Assembly: GCF_025399195.1 (NCBI RefSeq)
Contig: NW_026252093.1
Coordinates: forward strand, 248,001 to 312,000
DNA length: 64,000 nt
DNA from: Umbelopsis ramanniana AG
Lineage: Eukaryota > Mucoromycota > Umbelopsidomycetes > Umbelopsidales > Umbelopsidaceae
Direction of reading: 5' to 3'
Shown: positions 45,890-57,236 of the stretch, piece by piece
How the letters are laid out: every line of letters begins with the position of its first letter
Position numbering within the stretch: position 1 is the stretch's first letter
The notes under the pieces: generated by a model
Database searches by the model: none
What the model was told of the DNA's origin: nothing
What the model saw: only the letters and a program-made list of their open reading frames with translations
Position numbers and translations under genes: made by a program

Positions 45890-46468
45890 TTATGTCTCGA
45901 CCTTGGCTGTCTTAACTCCAACTAGTCCGTCTTCGCAATTACCTGCGATGTAAACCTTGATCTCTGAAGAACCAAAGGAATACACTTGGACACGATGACC
46001 AAACAGCTCAACAAAAGTATCTTGAAGCTGTACATACTCTGCCGCTTGATTGTATGGATCGTCTCCGCCGGTCAATGGCTCAAAGAATTGTTCCATGCTA
46101 GTTGAAGTTCTGGTAGACTGCTCCTCGTCATGCGACTGAGTGTTCACATCCTCATTCACTAAAGTGATAAATTGATCCAGTGAGGGGAAGTTGCTCTCTT
46201 TCCAGGGGATATTGAAGAAAGTAAATGGTTCGTCTGATTCGCTAATGTATACTAGATCTTGGGTGACTTGTTCCAATCTTTGCTTGGCGGCCGCAGCTTT
46301 AGTACCAATGGGTTCTGAAAACTTGCTCGGTGACACCCTTTCTAGTTGCACATTACTCTGTCCAACTGGAGGATTGATACTGGGATTGTTGAGCATTGAC
46401 ATGTAGGCATTATCCGACATTTTGAAAGCAAACTGAGAAAGCGGCAAAAGTACTTTCGCGAGAGACAT
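45890..46468 (-). CDS. NuiA-family nuclease A inhibitor-like protein
   Basis: Single exon, 192 aa from the ATG at 46466-46468; a second in-frame ATG at 46418-46420 (MSDNAYMSML) has a better context and may be the real start. The core matches the bacterial nuclease A inhibitor NuiA: QVTQDLVYISESDEPFTFF aligns with the LLFMSESEYPFE region, and the end VQVYSFGSSEIKVYIAG...GVKTAKVET aligns with the C-terminal strand pair ending TKVVET. Cyanobacterial NuiA blocks the non-specific endonuclease NucA by occupying its active site. The target here would be a DNA/RNA non-specific endonuclease, for example the EndoG type; that is inference. No signal peptide. Confidence 0.8.
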   Translation of the reverse strand: MSLAKVLLPLSQFAFKMSDNAYMSMLNNPSINPPVGQSNVQLERVSPSKFSEPIGTKAAAAKQRLEQVTQDLVYISESDEPFTFFNIPWKESNFPSLDQFITLVNEDVNTQSHDEEQSTRTSTSMEQFFEPLTGGDDPYNQAAEYVQLQDTFVELFGHRVQVYSFGSSEIKVYIAGNCEDGLVGVKTAKVET

Positions 46469-47163
46469 GACATGGGCATCAAATAGCTTTTCGCCGCTTG
46501 AAAAGCCCAGAAATTTCGGTCACGCTTCTGACCCATATTTGGGAATCTGACGCAAAAAAGAGTAGCAGTTCTCTGAAATGGCTGACGGCAATAAATGTGT
46601 ATGTAGACGTAAAAACCACAATCAACCTCAGAAACACAATTTCTTGTCATAAATTGTACTGATTTATGCTTGATTGTTGCAACAATACACTGTACTTGTA
46701 TCTGCTTTTGCAGCTACCTGATTTGAATTCGAGCAACCTTTCTATACAAATCCATAGCGACCCAATACAAAGGTTTGACGATCACAAAGAGTTGGCTGTC
46801 ATTTGCTTCAGACGAAAAGGGATTCCGAGTGTATACATTGGTATTTTGGGCTGCCATTTGAGTTTTTATGACATGTAACGCCTATCTTAAGACAATGGGA
46901 ATGTGACTATTAACGTGGCAAATGTTTTAAGTTTGATTGTTCAGAGCAAGTGTGCAGGACAACTTGAAAACGCCTTCACTGCTTTGTTAACCCATCTCGC
47001 GTTAATTTGTTGTACTGCGATCAATACACATCAATGACACATGGTGACTTTCTTGGTACAGCAGAAATTCAAAGATTCGCTTTTGTTTTATTTTGGAACA
47101 AAAAAAGTGCAAGACTCTTTAACTTTTAGCTAGCTTAATTGCATTCAGTGCCAGGGAAAGAAT
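46469..47163. other. Intergenic, NuiA-like promoter / RPS9 3' end
   Basis: 695 bp. A 70-codon plus-strand ORF from a true ATG (46666-46878) has no recognisable feature and is not called. Confidence 0.4.
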
Positions 47164-47904
47164 TTACTCTTCATCTTCCTCCTCCTCGTTGTCACCACCG
47201 GAAGACTTGGCTCTCTTTCTCTTGACACGACCAGCACGGCCACCACCATAGGGGGAGGTCAAAGCGAAGTCAATGTGCTTTTGGGAGTCCTGTAAAATAG
47301 TGCGACATGATAAGTTTTGTATCATGATTGAATCATATATATATATATAACTTGATACGTACCAAACGAACAATGAAAGAGGGGATGTTGACGATTTGCT
47401 TGCCAACACGGATGTGACGCTGACGGATGAGGACACGAGCGTGGTGAATGGACTTGGCAAGACCGAGCTTGAAGACCTGGGTCTGGAGACGACGCTCCAA
47501 GAAATCTTCAATCTTAAGACCCAAGACGTAATCGAGCTTCATACGGGACTCATCGAGCACACCAATACGGACAAGACGACGAATGAGAGCGTTACCCTCG
47601 AAAAGACGACGGGGGTCCTTCTCGTCGAGCTTAAGAAGCTCACGAGCAGCACGACGAATCTTGGAGAGGGTGTAACCGACACGCCAGACCTCACGCTTGT
47701 TCTTGAGACCGAACTCACCGATGAGCTTAAGTTCAGCATCGATACGTTCGGACTCAAAAGGACGCTTTGGAACCTTGGAGGTCTTAGAGTCTGTAGATCG
47801 CAAGTCGAATAATCATTAAGTATATGTAATTGTCGATGAATGTCAACTTTCCAGTTGCTAATGGTATAAGAAAGGTACTAACACTTTCTGGGGGCACCTG
47901 CCAT
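47164..47904 (-). CDS. RPS9: 40S ribosomal protein S9 (uS4)
   Basis: Three exons (minus): 47883-47904, 47363-47790, 47164-47289 (introns 92 and 73 nt), 191 aa. The first exon is 22 nt; its splice gives [20 protein letters not shown], the usual fungal N-terminus. The rest is the highly conserved S4 RNA-binding protein ([39 protein letters not shown]), with an acidic tail. It binds 18S rRNA early in small-subunit assembly and lines the mRNA entry channel. Strong codon bias (GTC, CTT, AAG) creates a 138-codon antisense open frame that is not a gene. An (AT)n run occupies intron 2 at 47335-47349. Head-to-head with RPL21. Confidence 0.98.
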
Positions 47905-48560
47905 TTTGAATAGACCTGGAAAAAGAAGGACCCAAAATTTTCTACAGTTCAAACACTTAAAAAAAATTTTTTTTGGCGGTCTTTGTAGCGGTATAATCAA
48001 GTTTTGAATGCGATGACGCATGCATCCATCGCCAGCCACGAAAATTTTTTTTCTGGGTGTTTAATTGCCAATCAACTTGCCAGTGGTGATAAGGTCCTTC
48101 TCTTTCTTTCGTGGTCAGACTCGTAGAGTATGTATTGACGGAATGCTTTATATTTGTGAATGGTATCGACTTTTCTGCGACTATACTTCACATTGAACCG
48201 GAAATGTTCAAGATTTATCGAAACAACCAACGAACTTTCAAATGGAGTCTATCGAGATTCTTTGTTGTTACTTCATGTCCGTCCAAATCGATCTCTGCCC
48301 CATGTTGAATGAAGCACTACGAAGCACTACGAAGATGGCATATGAAGAGTTCTGGTATACTATACTACGCCAGAGTTCTCCATAGGCTCTCATCGTTTTA
48401 CATCAACTCGAAATCGCACAATGATTTTCAGGAGGAAAGCTCTTCCAAGAAAAACTCATTGCACAAGCCATCGTCAAAAAATTTCGTTTCAATTTTTTTC
48501 ATTTCTCTGGATAGCATTGACTAACCGAACCTTATTTTACATTTCTTTCATCTACAGAAA
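47905..48560. promoter_or_regulatory. Shared upstream region of RPS9 and RPL21, with probable RPL21 5'-UTR intron
   Basis: 656 bp between divergent ribosomal protein starts. A GTATGT donor at 48128 and a CTTTCATCTACAG acceptor ending at 48557, three bases before the RPL21 ATG, suggest a 430-nt leader intron, as often seen in ribosomal protein genes. A pyrimidine tract (CCTTCTCTTTCTTTCG) lies at 48091-48106. A 10-bp direct repeat GAAGCACTAC is duplicated at 48311-48330. Confidence 0.45.
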
Positions 48561-49282
48561 ATGCCTCACTCTTACGGTAGTATGTATTAATTCCGTTTAA
48601 AGAGCTGACAACAGCAATTCAGCACCTGTGTCTGAGTATTGAACGTTGGTTGACCAATTCTTCTCTCGTTTCTTAGTTCGTGCTCGCACCCGCCACATGT
48701 TCTCGCGCAAGTTCCGCGAGCATGGTTCTATCCCTCTCTCCACCTACCTCAAGACCTACAAGGTTGGTGACATCGTTGACATCAAGGCCAACGCTGCTGT
48801 CCAAAAGGGTATGCCCCACAAATTCTACCATGGGTAAGTATCCTAGTATTATGAAGATCAATTGTCATAGCATCTTCTCATTCTTGCCTTCTTCCAGTCG
48901 CACTGGTATCGTCTACAACGTTACCAAGTCTGCCGTCGGTGTCATCGTCTACAAGCGTGTTGGCAACCGTTATATGGAGAAGCGCGTCAACATCCGTGTT
49001 GAGCACGTTAAGCACTCCAAGTGCCGTCAAGAGTTCCTTGACCGCGTTAAGGAGAACGCTCGCAAGCGCAAGGAGGCCACTGAGGCTGGTGGTAAGTACC
49101 TAAAATCACATATTTTTTGCAATTGCTAATAATGCAGTGCATTTGCTAATATCTTTGCTCACTGTACAGTCCAAGTTGTCTTGAAGAGACTTCCCGTTCA
49201 ACCCCGTGAGGCTCGTCATGTTTCCACCAAGGCTAACTTCCCCGAGACTATCACTCCCGTTGCCTACGAGACTTTGATTTAA
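48561..49282 (+). CDS. RPL21: 60S ribosomal protein L21 (eL21)
   Basis: Four exons: 48561-48576 (16 nt), 48677-48833, 48898-49091, 49170-49282; 159 aa, the standard length. Sequence begins [19 protein letters not shown] and contains [40 protein letters not shown] and the C-terminal [10 protein letters not shown], all diagnostic of eL21. A component of the large subunit near the 5S rRNA/central protuberance. AATAAA at 49322 is the likely polyadenylation signal. Confidence 0.98.
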
Positions 49283-49972
49283 AGGACACAATTGGTAGAC
49301 TATGTCATCTGCTACAAAAGTAATAAAAATATAAAGCTTTTATAGTGCTTTAGACGGTTGGCTGTGTGCGGATTATTGATGGGTGAGCACGTAAGTCCTT
49401 GCAAAAAGTGCGTGCTATGCACAATCCTGACTGCAAAGACTCGCTTCGATATGATAAGTATGAAGAGCTATAATTGAGCTTTTGCAGGTGCAAGCTCTGC
49501 TGAAGTCACAATGTTGGTTTGTGGCTTATTCAAGCATCATTTAGTTATCGTCTAGAGAAAAAACCACCTGTTCAGAAGTCTTAATGTTTGATCATGCACA
49601 ATCTTTACTACAATGAATACTATGGCTCATATTTATCGCAGCAAGTCCAAGAGTGGTCATTCTCACCAAGTAAAGAATCATGCGTCTTTCAAAGTCACTG
49701 TATAACTACCTTTTTCTTAGTTTATAAAAAAAAATGCAACTTTATCAAATTATGAACAATGTCCATAGCTTCTTGTCACCCAAACGATCGAATATACAGC
49801 ACATATATCTTTTAAACTTCTGATAGGGCAAGTCTTGAGCACATTGGAAGCCATGACACATTTTTTCGGGATTTGTGACTGTCTTCGGAAACCTCGATTT
49901 CTTAAACCGTTGCCCTTTCTGAAAAAAAAAAAAAAGTGCAACTTGCTAATTGTAATTAGCGTCTAGAAGAGC
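49283..49972. other. Intergenic, RPL21 3' / carrier promoter
   Basis: 690 bp with an A14 run (49922-49935) shortly before the carrier gene. No gene seen. Confidence 0.4.
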
Positions 49973-51534
49973 ATGTCAGCCCTCATGAACGGACAAAAGG
50001 CAGTAGAAGTTACCTCCGTTTTATCGCCTGTTCAGATAGATTCAAAAACTGTTCGAAAGACCAATATTCTGGGTGACTCACGCTCGTATGTTCACTTTGT
50101 AGCTGGCGGGTAAGATCAATTAGCTTCTGCGAGAATTGTTGCTAACAATGTCCGCACCACAGTGTTAACTCCTTTTCAACCATACAGAGTTGGCGGAATG
50201 CTTGGTGCTATCTGTACGTCACCTTTGGATGTTGTTAAAACAAGACTACAGGTAAGTTCAGTGGTTGACATCAACTCCCAACCTACCCCTGAAGTGGAGT
50301 ACAAACAGATAATTGATCGTGCGAAATTCCCCATGGTAGTCAACATACTATCAGCAGCGCAGTAGAAGCAATTTGGGTACACCAACTATTACCAAGGGGG
50401 CATCATCGTTACTTGGCCATTTCGCAGATACTGGAAGATTGCTAGTGTAAGTATTTTGCTGAGCCTAGTGTTTTGCAAAGCCATTGTCTTGTTGATATCA
50501 TCGTTTACACTTTTATACAGTCGTATTAAGCAAGTAGAGGGCGCTAGGGCATTATTCAAGGGACTGGGACCAAACTTGGTTGGCGTGGTTCCTGCAAGGT
50601 AGGAACAATCTCAATATCTAATTAAAGTTTGGCTGTATATCAGCGGCTCATTCACCATTGTATACAGGGCCATTGCGTTTTTCACCTACGGCAACAGCAA
50701 GAGCTTCTACACGGAATTGAACAATGGACATGAATCCCCAGTTGTTCATCTTATATCAGCAGCCTCGGCTGGTGTTGTCACTGCAACTGCGACAAATCCT
50801 ATATGGGTCGTTAAAACTCGATTACAGTTACAAGCGGTTGGACAAAAGCTTTACAAGAACAGCTTTGACTGCACCCTACAAATTTTAAAGGAAGAAGGCA
50901 TCAAGGGTTTGTACAAGGGTATGAGTGCTTCATATCTAGGTAGGTTTGAACCCGAATGTAGCGCGATACTAGAAATTAAAAGAATGTGGTCATTAACGTA
51001 TCTCTTACTTTATTTGATGTAGGTGTTGCGGAGGGAACTATCCAATGGGTCATTTATGAGCACTTGAAGAAGCGACAGATTGAAGCCAAGGCAGAAAGGC
51101 TAAATGCAGCTGGTCAGAAAACAGATAGTGCTGCGCATGCTAAGAGTGTGCAAGGTATGTATTCCGTAACTGAACGCGCAATCCCACCACGGACTAAATG
51201 ACTAAACTGCCGATATTACCATTTAGATTGGATTGGCAACCTCGCTGCTGCTGCTGCATCCAAATTTGTGGCGGCCGGTCTTACTTATCCTCATGAGGTT
51301 ATTCGAACCCGGTTACGACAGCCCGCTGAGAATGGTGTTCTTAAGTATACTGGACTGTGGCAGTCACTCACTCTCATCATCAAAGAAGAAGGTGCTGGTG
51401 CGCTGTATGGTGGTATGACGGCGCATTTGATGAGAGTGGTGCCAAATGCTGCCATTATGTTCTTCTGTTACGAGGCTATCGTGTACAACTTTGCTGGAGG
51501 TCGCGAACGGGAGGCTGCCGCCTTGAAAGCATAA
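49973..51534 (+). CDS. Mitochondrial carrier, Rim2/SLC25A33-36 (pyrimidine nucleotide) type
   Basis: Seven exons: 49973-50109, 50188-50251, 50355-50446, 50521-50598, 50668-50939, 51023-51154, 51227-51534; 360 aa. Three carrier repeats each with the PX[D/E]XX[K/R] signature: SPLDVVKTRLQ, NPIWVVKTRLQLQ, YPHEVIRTRLRQ. The tryptophan in the second signature, the long first repeat and LFKGLGPNLVGVVPARAIAF place it in the Rim2 subfamily, which imports (deoxy)pyrimidine nucleoside triphosphates into mitochondria in exchange for monophosphates, supporting mtDNA and mtRNA synthesis. Six transmembrane helices are expected in the inner membrane. Substrate is inferred from subfamily. Confidence 0.9.
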
Positions 51535-52239
51535 GCTCTCTCGATTCGATTATCGAATTTGTTCACCTTCTCCATACCTCTAATATTTATAGCTCATCAA
51601 CCCACTTCACTTTAACAAGTCAATTCCCCTGTTCATTAATCAGTCATTATTTGTCTATCATTTCAACATAACCCACACCCCCTTCCCATTTGCTTTTTTG
51701 TTCTCTAGCGCTTGTTACTGTCGCTAACCGCTATGTACAGTACGATTCTATTTTTTTTGTAAAGCAGTACTTTCCAAATCTATGAGTTAAAAAGCTGTTC
51801 CAAGCTCATGCTATTAAACTGATACAGTTTAGTTTATAACAAAAAAGAAATCGCAGGAATGCTGGTGATAGATATGAGGAAGTGTAATTTGGACGTCTTT
51901 GATGGAAGAACTTTGTTTCTGCGGTAAGCACGAATTGAGAATGTTTGTGCTGAAGGATGTTGCCCCAGCAATGGAATTTTACACTTTCGCTATGGATTTA
52001 CCGTTTAACATGCATTGAGAGCAGAGTGCGGTGTCTGGTATCTATTTTATCTCAATCAGTCGCCGTGGTCGGTGAACTAGGATATTTATTGGATATCTGT
52101 AGGAAAGCAGGATTTAAGACATTTGCTTTGTTTGGCACCGAACCTCTTAAAATGAGCAAGAATGGAAGACAATCCACATTTTGGTCTCACTCCGCCCCCA
52201 ATAAAATTGGTAACGAAGCCCTGACTGTCACTTCTCGCC
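51535..52239. other. Intergenic, carrier 3' / SRA1-like promoter
   Basis: 705 bp; the first 180 bases are pyrimidine-rich 3' UTR sequence. The ORF frames here are not convincing. Confidence 0.4.
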
Positions 52240-53021
52240 ATGACCGTCAAGACTACACCTCCTCCATCTGCAGATAAGCAGTCGCCAGTAGAGCAGTTTT
52301 CAGTCTTCACTGGTCGAGATTTCAGAACTGCTACCATTGAAAATCACTGGGTTTGTATCTACGTGTACTTTGTGATGAGATTCAAACCAACAGTGGACCA
52401 TCATCGATCAATTTGTTAACACCAATCCTACATCTCCATAGAATGATCCTCCAAACAAGGTAATCAAAAGTCTCTTAAGTTTTGATGTGTTTCTGCAGCC
52501 GGTAGCTAATTGACAGATAGATTTTCAAAGCATCAGAAGAAGTTGACGTCGATGTCGACTCTAAAGTAGTCCATAAGGTCATAGTAGAGACAGTAGAGCG
52601 CTGTAAAGCTCAATTTAAGGTTTGATTCTGCTCTATAATTTGGGATTTAATGTGATTCCATGGTACTAATACTTGACCTCAGACAGGCATGCAGAAGCGC
52701 ATGATTGACGATACGGATCGACGAATGACCCAATTGTTGCAAAAGGTTGACGACCATGAACTCAACAGCGACGTACTTCATCAATTATGCCAGCTTTGTC
52801 AAGGTAATTAGATTTTTTCAGTACTGTTTGATGGAGGTAGTCACGATATGGCATAATCGAGTAATTTCGTATTTTCTGGCCATTTAGCTATGGAAAAGGG
52901 CGATTTCACAGAAGCCTTGGATATGCATGTTAAGCTCATGACAAAGGCGTACGACGACCATGGTCAATGGATACTTGGTTTAAAGCGACTAATAGATTTA
53001 GATGAAAAGACCACCAAATAG
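52240..53021 (+). CDS. SRA1/Sec31 C-terminal-like domain protein
   Basis: Five exons: 52240-52350, 52442-52459 (18 nt), 52521-52619, 52683-52803, 52888-53021; 160 aa, all in phase. The C-terminal half is a small helical bundle with AMEKGDFTEALDMHVKLMT and DHGQWILGLKRLI, matching the SRA1 protein domain that also ends Sec31. The N-terminal part is short and Pro-rich (TTPPPSADKQSP), with NDPPNK in the 18-nt exon. In animals SRAP is a nuclear coregulator partner of SRA RNA; in fungi free-standing SRA1-domain proteins have no settled role. The first and third introns use GTTTGT/GTTTGA donors. AATAAA at 53039 follows the stop. Confidence 0.78.
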
Positions 53022-53439
53022 ATATAAAATTTAAAATAATAAATAACTTAATGACCACAGAAAATTCAATATGTTGTGCAGAAATTGAGCCTGGACGGGT
53101 TCCGTGAACTTAAGCCATAATACCATGATAGATCCGTCATAGATCGTAATAATTCATTTTCGCACTCCTTTCGATCGCAAGAAACCTTAACGTGAATGTC
53201 ACTAAAATGTTTTTCCAACAGCAGAGACATCATACGTGCTTTACCAGAGTGAGAAGGGAAGACGTCCCATCTCGGACAAATTTATCCATGCTCAGGTGAA
53301 AGTTAAGCCGTCACGGCTGATCATTCGTCCGTGCAATTGTGCCGTATAGGGTATAAATATATTTGGATCCAGCTTTTCTCTTCACTTACAAAACACTCAA
53401 TCTTTTGACACTTGAACCAAACCCATTTAACGCTACAAT
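53022..53439. other. Promoter region of the FAD monooxygenase
   Basis: 418 bp; TATA box at 53352. No ORF. Confidence 0.45.
53352..53359 (+). promoter_or_regulatory. TATA box of the FAD monooxygenase gene
   Basis: TATAAATA, 81 bp before the ATG at 53440, followed by a C/T-rich initiator region (TTTTCTCTTCACTTAC). Confidence 0.6.
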
Positions 53440-55525
53440 ATGCTAGAAGTACTCATTTGTGGTGCCGGACCTGTAGGATCTTTCTTCGCAAACCTAATGG
53501 AGCAGTTCGGACATACTTATCGAATTATCGATAGCGAACCGATTGAAGCCAGACTTGGTCAAAGCCGAGCACTGCTTCTGACAGCCCGAACTTTGGAAGT
53601 CATGGAGGACAGAGATATAGCTCGCGAAATCTTAAGCCGTGCTTTACTCTCTCGCGGCATAAGATTACACTCTGATACCAAACAGGTAAGTGTTGGTGCC
53701 ACACATTTTGGTCATAATGCGTATTGATCCTTATTCTGTATACCCAGCTTACAGAGGTGGAAATGAGCGGCCTGGATAGTACTTTTCATCATATGACAAC
53801 TTTACCTCAGTGGAGAATAGAAGAGATACTGCATAAAAGATTGTCCAAGAAAGTTGAGCGACCAGTCAAATTGATATCTTACGTCCAAGAGAGCGACCAC
53901 GTGGTAGCCAAACTCCAACATGGGGATGACACGGATAACATTGAGGAAGTAAAAGCAAAGTTCCTTATAGGTGCGGATGGTGTACATTCTACTGTACGCA
54001 AAGGGACCCCGGGATGGAATTTTGACGGCGTGGTCATCAATTCGCCATCTGTGCTAGCCGATGTCACTTTTACTGGAGACAAGCTACCTGATTTCCGCTA
54101 CTTCAACTTCATTGATTCCAAAAACGGCGCGCTTATATTAATTCCGATACCCGATAACTCTGGAGAAAAGATTATCACCCGTATGGTTGTTAGTCTTGGT
54201 GCTTTAAGCGAGACCAAGGACAATGAAGGCAAAGTCTCTCAAGGCATTAAAAACGACGCTCCCCCTACATTGGAAGAACTTCAAACTTTGATAGATCAGC
54301 GTTGTGGATATTTCAATATGAAAGCTGTTAACCCACAATGGATAGCAAAGTTTGGTATCAACGAACGAAGAGCTAACGGTTTCCGACGAGGAAGATGCTT
54401 TGTTATGGGAGGTAAGAGATAGCTGAAATGTGATTCTAGCATTTGCTTATCAATATTGAAATAACGCATCTAATTCGATCTACCTATAGATGCAGCACAT
54501 TGTCATTCACCAGCTGGTGGCCAAGGATTGAACCTCGGTTTTCAGGATGGTACGTATATGAACGATGAACAATGCATGCTACGGCAGTATCGGTGTTTAA
54601 ATATTTCCTTTTACGTGATAGCAAATAACTTGGCATGGAAGATTTCGTCAGTCCTAAAGAATACGGCAGAGAACCCGGAAGTGCTCTTGGACTCCTATTA
54701 TGAAGAGGTTAGTGTAACGAATGTCTTATGTGATATAAACAATGGCTTGAAATCTGATTTAATTGTCTCACAACAGAGGTATCCAATTATTGATACGACC
54801 ATCAATGGCACTGGAAGAATGGGAAGAAGTGTATTCCAACGTACCATATTTTCATGTAAGCTCATACACTATTTCAACGACAAATTTCAGCAACTGTTTA
54901 TCTAATATCACTCTCATGGATAGCCTTCATGCGCTCGCTAGTGCTTCCAATGGCTTTGACCATACCCTCTATTCACGATAAGGTTGGATTTACGATCCAA
55001 CAACTCTGGATCACTATCCCTACAAGCTCCGCGTTATTGGCTGAGAAAAGTGCTTCAAGCATCATTGAACCAGGAAAATACATGCCAGACTCATGCACCC
55101 TCAATCCCAAGGACATTGTGAACTTGCCACCGCAAACGATCAAGAGCATATTTAAGAAGACAGATAGGTACATTGCTTTGCTCGTTTGGAATCACGCTGG
55201 TGACGACGACGCTTCTGCTGGATTTTGGAATCTTCTCCAGACCTACAAGAGGTTTGTAAGACCAATTGTGGTAGAAAGCAAGAACTACATTGGCCGATAT
55301 AGAGTTCCACAATATGCTCGCAACAATGCTGATGGAACAAACGGATTTTGGTGCGATACCAGGGGTAGACTGGCTGAGCTACTTGGCATTGAAGACAATC
55401 GAGCTGGCATTATTCTTGTTAGACCCGATATGTACGTTGCCTTTTCCGAATCCTATGATGGGCAAAACGAAATACCCCTTGAGTCTTTCGAGAGGCACCT
55501 TTCAAGCCAGGTAAAATCAGACTGA
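53440..55525 (+). CDS. FAD-dependent aromatic-ring hydroxylase-like monooxygenase
   Basis: Six exons: 53440-53685, 53748-54411, 54490-54549, 54622-54707, 54777-54855, 54924-55525; 578 aa. It has the full set of group A flavoprotein motifs: GAGPVG dinucleotide-binding motif at residues 8-13, the DG motif FLIGADGVHSTVRK, and the GD motif GDAAHCHSPAGGQGLN made across the exon 2/3 junction. The C-terminal 200 residues resemble the thioredoxin-like domain of phenol hydroxylases. Such enzymes use NAD(P)H and O2 to hydroxylate phenolic or other aromatic substrates; the substrate here is unknown. No signal peptide. It stands alone, with no neighbouring secondary-metabolism genes. Confidence 0.9.
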
Positions 55526-55690
55526 TGTCGATGCAAGTAGTCACAATCCTCCGACATTCAGCCGTAACGGATCGAAAAATCTCTCTGTGCTTATTGGGTG
55601 TTACATCGGCGATTTCTTTTTGAACATTAAACCTCAAGCATGACACCGCGCGCAATAATAAACTTTTATATCTTTACTCTATGTCCTATT

Positions 55691-56911
55691 ATGAAGTGGT
55701 CTAGTTTGCTGAGCGACAGCTGTTGCTTCTGCTTACCGCTTGGGCCAGGGGTGGTCCTTATTACCATGTGGTTCTTTGTACGTTGTTATATCGTGTATGT
55801 ACCTGTCGCATTAGGCTAAGTAACAAAACTATGACCCACAGGTCTTTGGAGCCTTGTTTGGCGTGCTTAGTTTTGTACATATAATATGTGAGTGCCTTTG
55901 CCAACCAACTGTAGATTAGGCACCGACTAACACAAATATATACTAGTCGGTATATCATTGACTGCGACAGTCATCATTGCAGGTAGTTTGCTATGCTCCG
56001 CTAAATCAAGTCAATGTGATGTTCTTAATATCAGCATTGTATCTCAGGTTCTTTCTACATTTGCCTCGCTGCAATCGCATTATTCGGATTATGGGCTATA
56101 TTAAGGGTGAGTACCATGCTATAATCGACATCAAACTTAACTGTTATCTAATCCTTTGATAGATAGATATCAAATGGATATCTTACTACATGTTCGTATG
56201 ATTTGGTTTTTGGAAGCTTAGTGCCTACCGGAAATGCTTGCAACTTGCTTACGGTTTGTTTCCGCCAGAATGCTGTCCTGTCTGTCTACTCTGCTGTTAA
56301 TAGCCATGTCCGTCGTCAACACCTGCCTGCTAGTTGTGCGCAAAAGCCAGTACCTTGCTCAATGCTCCAGCGATAGCAGAGTTACTGGTTATGTGGGCAG
56401 TAATGGACAAAGCGAGCAGGATATTGCAGAAGACTGCGAAAACTACTTTATAAAAATTGCGGCTGTCTCCATTTTCGTGTCATTATTATTGAACATCGTG
56501 AACGCAAGTATATCAGTAGTCACTCAAGCAGATTCGAATTCTCAAACTAATTATTTTTCAAATTTTTAGCTTGCTTTTATGGTCAAACTGATACAATATA
56601 TGCTCAAAGCTCGTCGTATTCAGGATGAAGAAAGGTCTCACGTCAATTTACAAGAACGTAGACAAAGCAGACTAACTGAGCCATCAGCAAACTCAAATAG
56701 AGCCCCAGAGTCTGGTAATTTGGTACTGCCGTCACATAGTCGTTCAAGAATTTCACCTGCAATGAAGGATACAAATGGTGGGCTTCCTGGGAACAATGAG
56801 ACGGTGGCCAGCTCAGATGCGCCAGAGACCCCAGCACAGCCAATTGTCATCTCCACCGATCCACCACAGCAACCGTCTTCGTTAGACATATCGGGCGGTG
56901 ACCAACAATGA
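55691..56911 (+). CDS. Four-span membrane protein with cytosolic tail, function unknown
   Basis: Proposed exons: 55691-55777, 55842-55887, 55947-55982, 56048-56106, 56163-56191, 56269-56503, 56570-56911; 277 aa. The N-terminus CCFCLPLGPGVVLITMWFF is a cysteine-rich entry into the first membrane helix; three more helices follow (exons 3-4; the start of exon 6, SCLSTLLLIAMSVVN; and its end, IAAVSIFVSLLLNIVN). A polar loop with several Cys sits between helices 3 and 4. The last 100 residues are a Pro/Ser-rich soluble tail. The last intron can be read with a GC donor (56504) or a GT six bases earlier; both keep frame. Exon 5's donor (GTTCGT) is weak. Resembles fungal tetraspan families but I cannot name it. 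Confidence 0.65.
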
Positions 56912-57236
56912 GCTTTTCCACAGGCAAATCAATATCCTCGGTCCTTGTGTTAATTCCCTTCTACTATTATTTCGCGACAATAACGATTAGGGAAAAGATG
57001 TATATAACGTAAACGTAAATGCTAACGATAGTAGATAATCTCACAGTGCGCTTAGCTATTCAACATTTGCATGTTGAAAAGTATTATAATAATACCAATA
57101 CTTCATGGTATATTTTTTTCTACATCTCAATGTTCGGTAGGGCATACGATCGACTGACCATGATGACTTATCATGAAACCTTCACATGCGTACGTCGCCA
57201 ACTAACGTGTCGTAAAACCGTATACATTACCAACAT
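56912..57236. other. Convergent intergenic region
   Basis: 325 bp between two stop codons; AT-rich, no feature seen. Confidence 0.4.

Noticed and set aside
47396-47812. 138-codon plus-strand ORF opposite RPS9
   Set aside because: Mirror of the strongly biased codon use of the ribosomal protein gene; no promoter, no domain.
53022-56911. Secondary-metabolism cluster around the FAD monooxygenase
   Set aside because: Neighbours are an SRA1-domain protein and an unnamed membrane protein; no synthase, transporter or regulator is adjacent.
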